DNA from: Alphaproteobacteria bacterium
GTDB lineage: Bacteria > Pseudomonadota > Alphaproteobacteria > Sphingomonadales > Sphingomonadaceae
Assembly: GCA_020249025.1 (NCBI GenBank)
Contig: JADCGM010000015.1
Span: 1-6,090 of the forward strand
Length of the DNA stretch: 6,090 nucleotides
Direction of reading: 5' to 3'
Part shown: positions 5,500-6,090 of the stretch, piece by piece
Layout: every line of letters begins with the position of its first letter
Position numbering within the stretch: the first letter of the stretch is position 1
Program-made: the position numbers and the translations under genes
Notes under the pieces: generated by a model
Told to the model about the DNA's origin: nothing
Seen by the model: only the letters and a program-made list of their open reading frames with translations
Database searches by the model: none

Positions 5500-6090
5500 C
5501 TAATTAGCTGGCGTGTAGGCCGCCTTGAGCCGGTCGAGAAAGATCCGCGCCGCCGCCGGCGGCGTTAGGCCGGCGCGCGTCACCGCCTCCAGCCGCAGCC
5601 GCCAGCCGAAACCGGGCGGGGTGACGTCGGCGATGACGCCATCGGCCAGATCGGTGCGCACCATGCTGACCGGAAGGATGGTGAGGAACCGCCCTTCGGC
5701 GAGCATCGTGCGGACGAGCGCGATGTTGCGGATGTCGATCGCCGGGCGCGGCGGCGTCAGCCCGGCCCCCTCGAACGGTCGCCGCCAGTCCGGCAGGTTG
5801 GCATCGAGATTGCCGATCGCGATCCAGGGATAGTCGAGCAGCGCCTGCGGATGCACCTCGCGCCGCCCGGCGAGCGGATGCCGCGCACCGGCTGCGACGA
5901 TCAGCGGCAGCGTCGTCAGCCGCAGAACGTCGAGCGACGGATCGTCGAAACCGTCCGCCACCGTCCCGACATAGACGGAGAACTCGTTGCTGCGTATGCG
6001 CTCGGCCACCGCCGGCATCACCCCCATCTGGATATGGATTTCGAGCCCCGGAAACTCCTCGGTCATGGCCGCAAGGATGCTCGCGACCTC
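5500..6090 (-). CDS. LysR-type transcriptional regulator, substrate-binding domain (5' end beyond window)
   Basis: The reading frame is open to the right edge of the window, so only the last 196 residues are visible. About 100 residues are missing, including the N-terminal winged helix-turn-helix, judging from the usual LysR-type length of about 300. The visible part resembles the effector-binding domain. It starts near the first strand ('EEFPGLEIHIQMG'), has the 'LPLIVAAGARHPLAGR' segment (HPLA at visible residues 71-74) common in this family, and a later 'ILPVSMV' strand (visible 138-144). It ends at a TAG stop. The Met at 6066 is internal and not a start. Proteins of this family are cytoplasmic, ligand-responsive DNA-binding regulators. 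Here the gene sits 128 bases upstream of, and in the same direction as, the receptor operon, which makes it a candidate regulator. LysR-type genes often control divergent neighbours, so a target beyond the right edge is equally possible. The inducer is unknown. Confidence 0.88.
   Translation of the reverse strand, partial: EVASILAAMTEEFPGLEIHIQMGVMPAVAERIRSNEFSVYVGTVADGFDDPSLDVLRLTTLPLIVAAGARHPLAGRREVHPQALLDYPWIAIGNLDANLPDWRRPFEGAGLTPPRPAIDIRNIALVRTMLAEGRFLTILPVSMVRTDLADGVIADVTPPGFGWRLRLEAVTRAGLTPPAAARIFLDRLKAAYTPAN

Noticed and set aside
1..6090. tRNA, rRNA, CRISPR array, insertion sequence or replication origin
   Set aside because: I looked for regularly spaced repeats, transposase-like frames and RNA gene hallmarks. 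Nearly all of the window is accounted for by protein genes and none of these is visible.

Overview
The window is GC-rich and densely coding. Every gene I can support lies on the minus strand, so transcription runs from the right edge towards the left. High GC, very tight gene spacing and a TonB-dependent receptor with an 'EIVVTARKR' TonB box suggest an alphaproteobacterium, most likely a sphingomonad (Sphingomonas, Sphingobium or Novosphingobium type) or a relative. That placement is inferred from protein style, not from a phylogenetic marker.

Layout in transcription order (right to left). At 5500-6090 is the C-terminal two thirds of a LysR-type transcriptional regulator, cut by the window edge. 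At 5372-5499 is a 128-base intergenic region whose distal part is unusually AT-rich for this window. It holds a candidate promoter, a GC-rich leader hairpin and a strong ribosome binding site. At 2930-5371 is an 813-residue TonB-dependent outer-membrane receptor. At 2340-2918 is a four-helix cytochrome b561-type membrane protein. At 1453-2343 and 548-1453 are two tandem paralogues of the uncharacterised DUF1838 family, both with signal peptides. At 18-551 is a VOC-fold (glyoxalase/dioxygenase superfamily) protein that also carries a signal peptide.

The receptor, cytochrome, two DUF1838 genes and VOC gene look like one operon. The gaps are +11 bases, then a 4-base GTGA overlap, a 1-base TGATG overlap and another 4-base GTGA overlap. 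Every predicted product is envelope-located: an outer-membrane importer, an inner-membrane haem protein and three exported soluble proteins. A reasonable hypothesis is uptake of an unknown small molecule through the receptor, followed by periplasmic processing that may involve electron exchange with the quinone pool through the cytochrome. The substrate and chemistry cannot be read from the sequence. The LysR-type protein may control the operon, but it could equally control genes beyond the right edge.

No RNA genes, CRISPR arrays, insertion sequences or origins are visible. The main point of interest is the all-envelope operon built round a pair of DUF1838 proteins.
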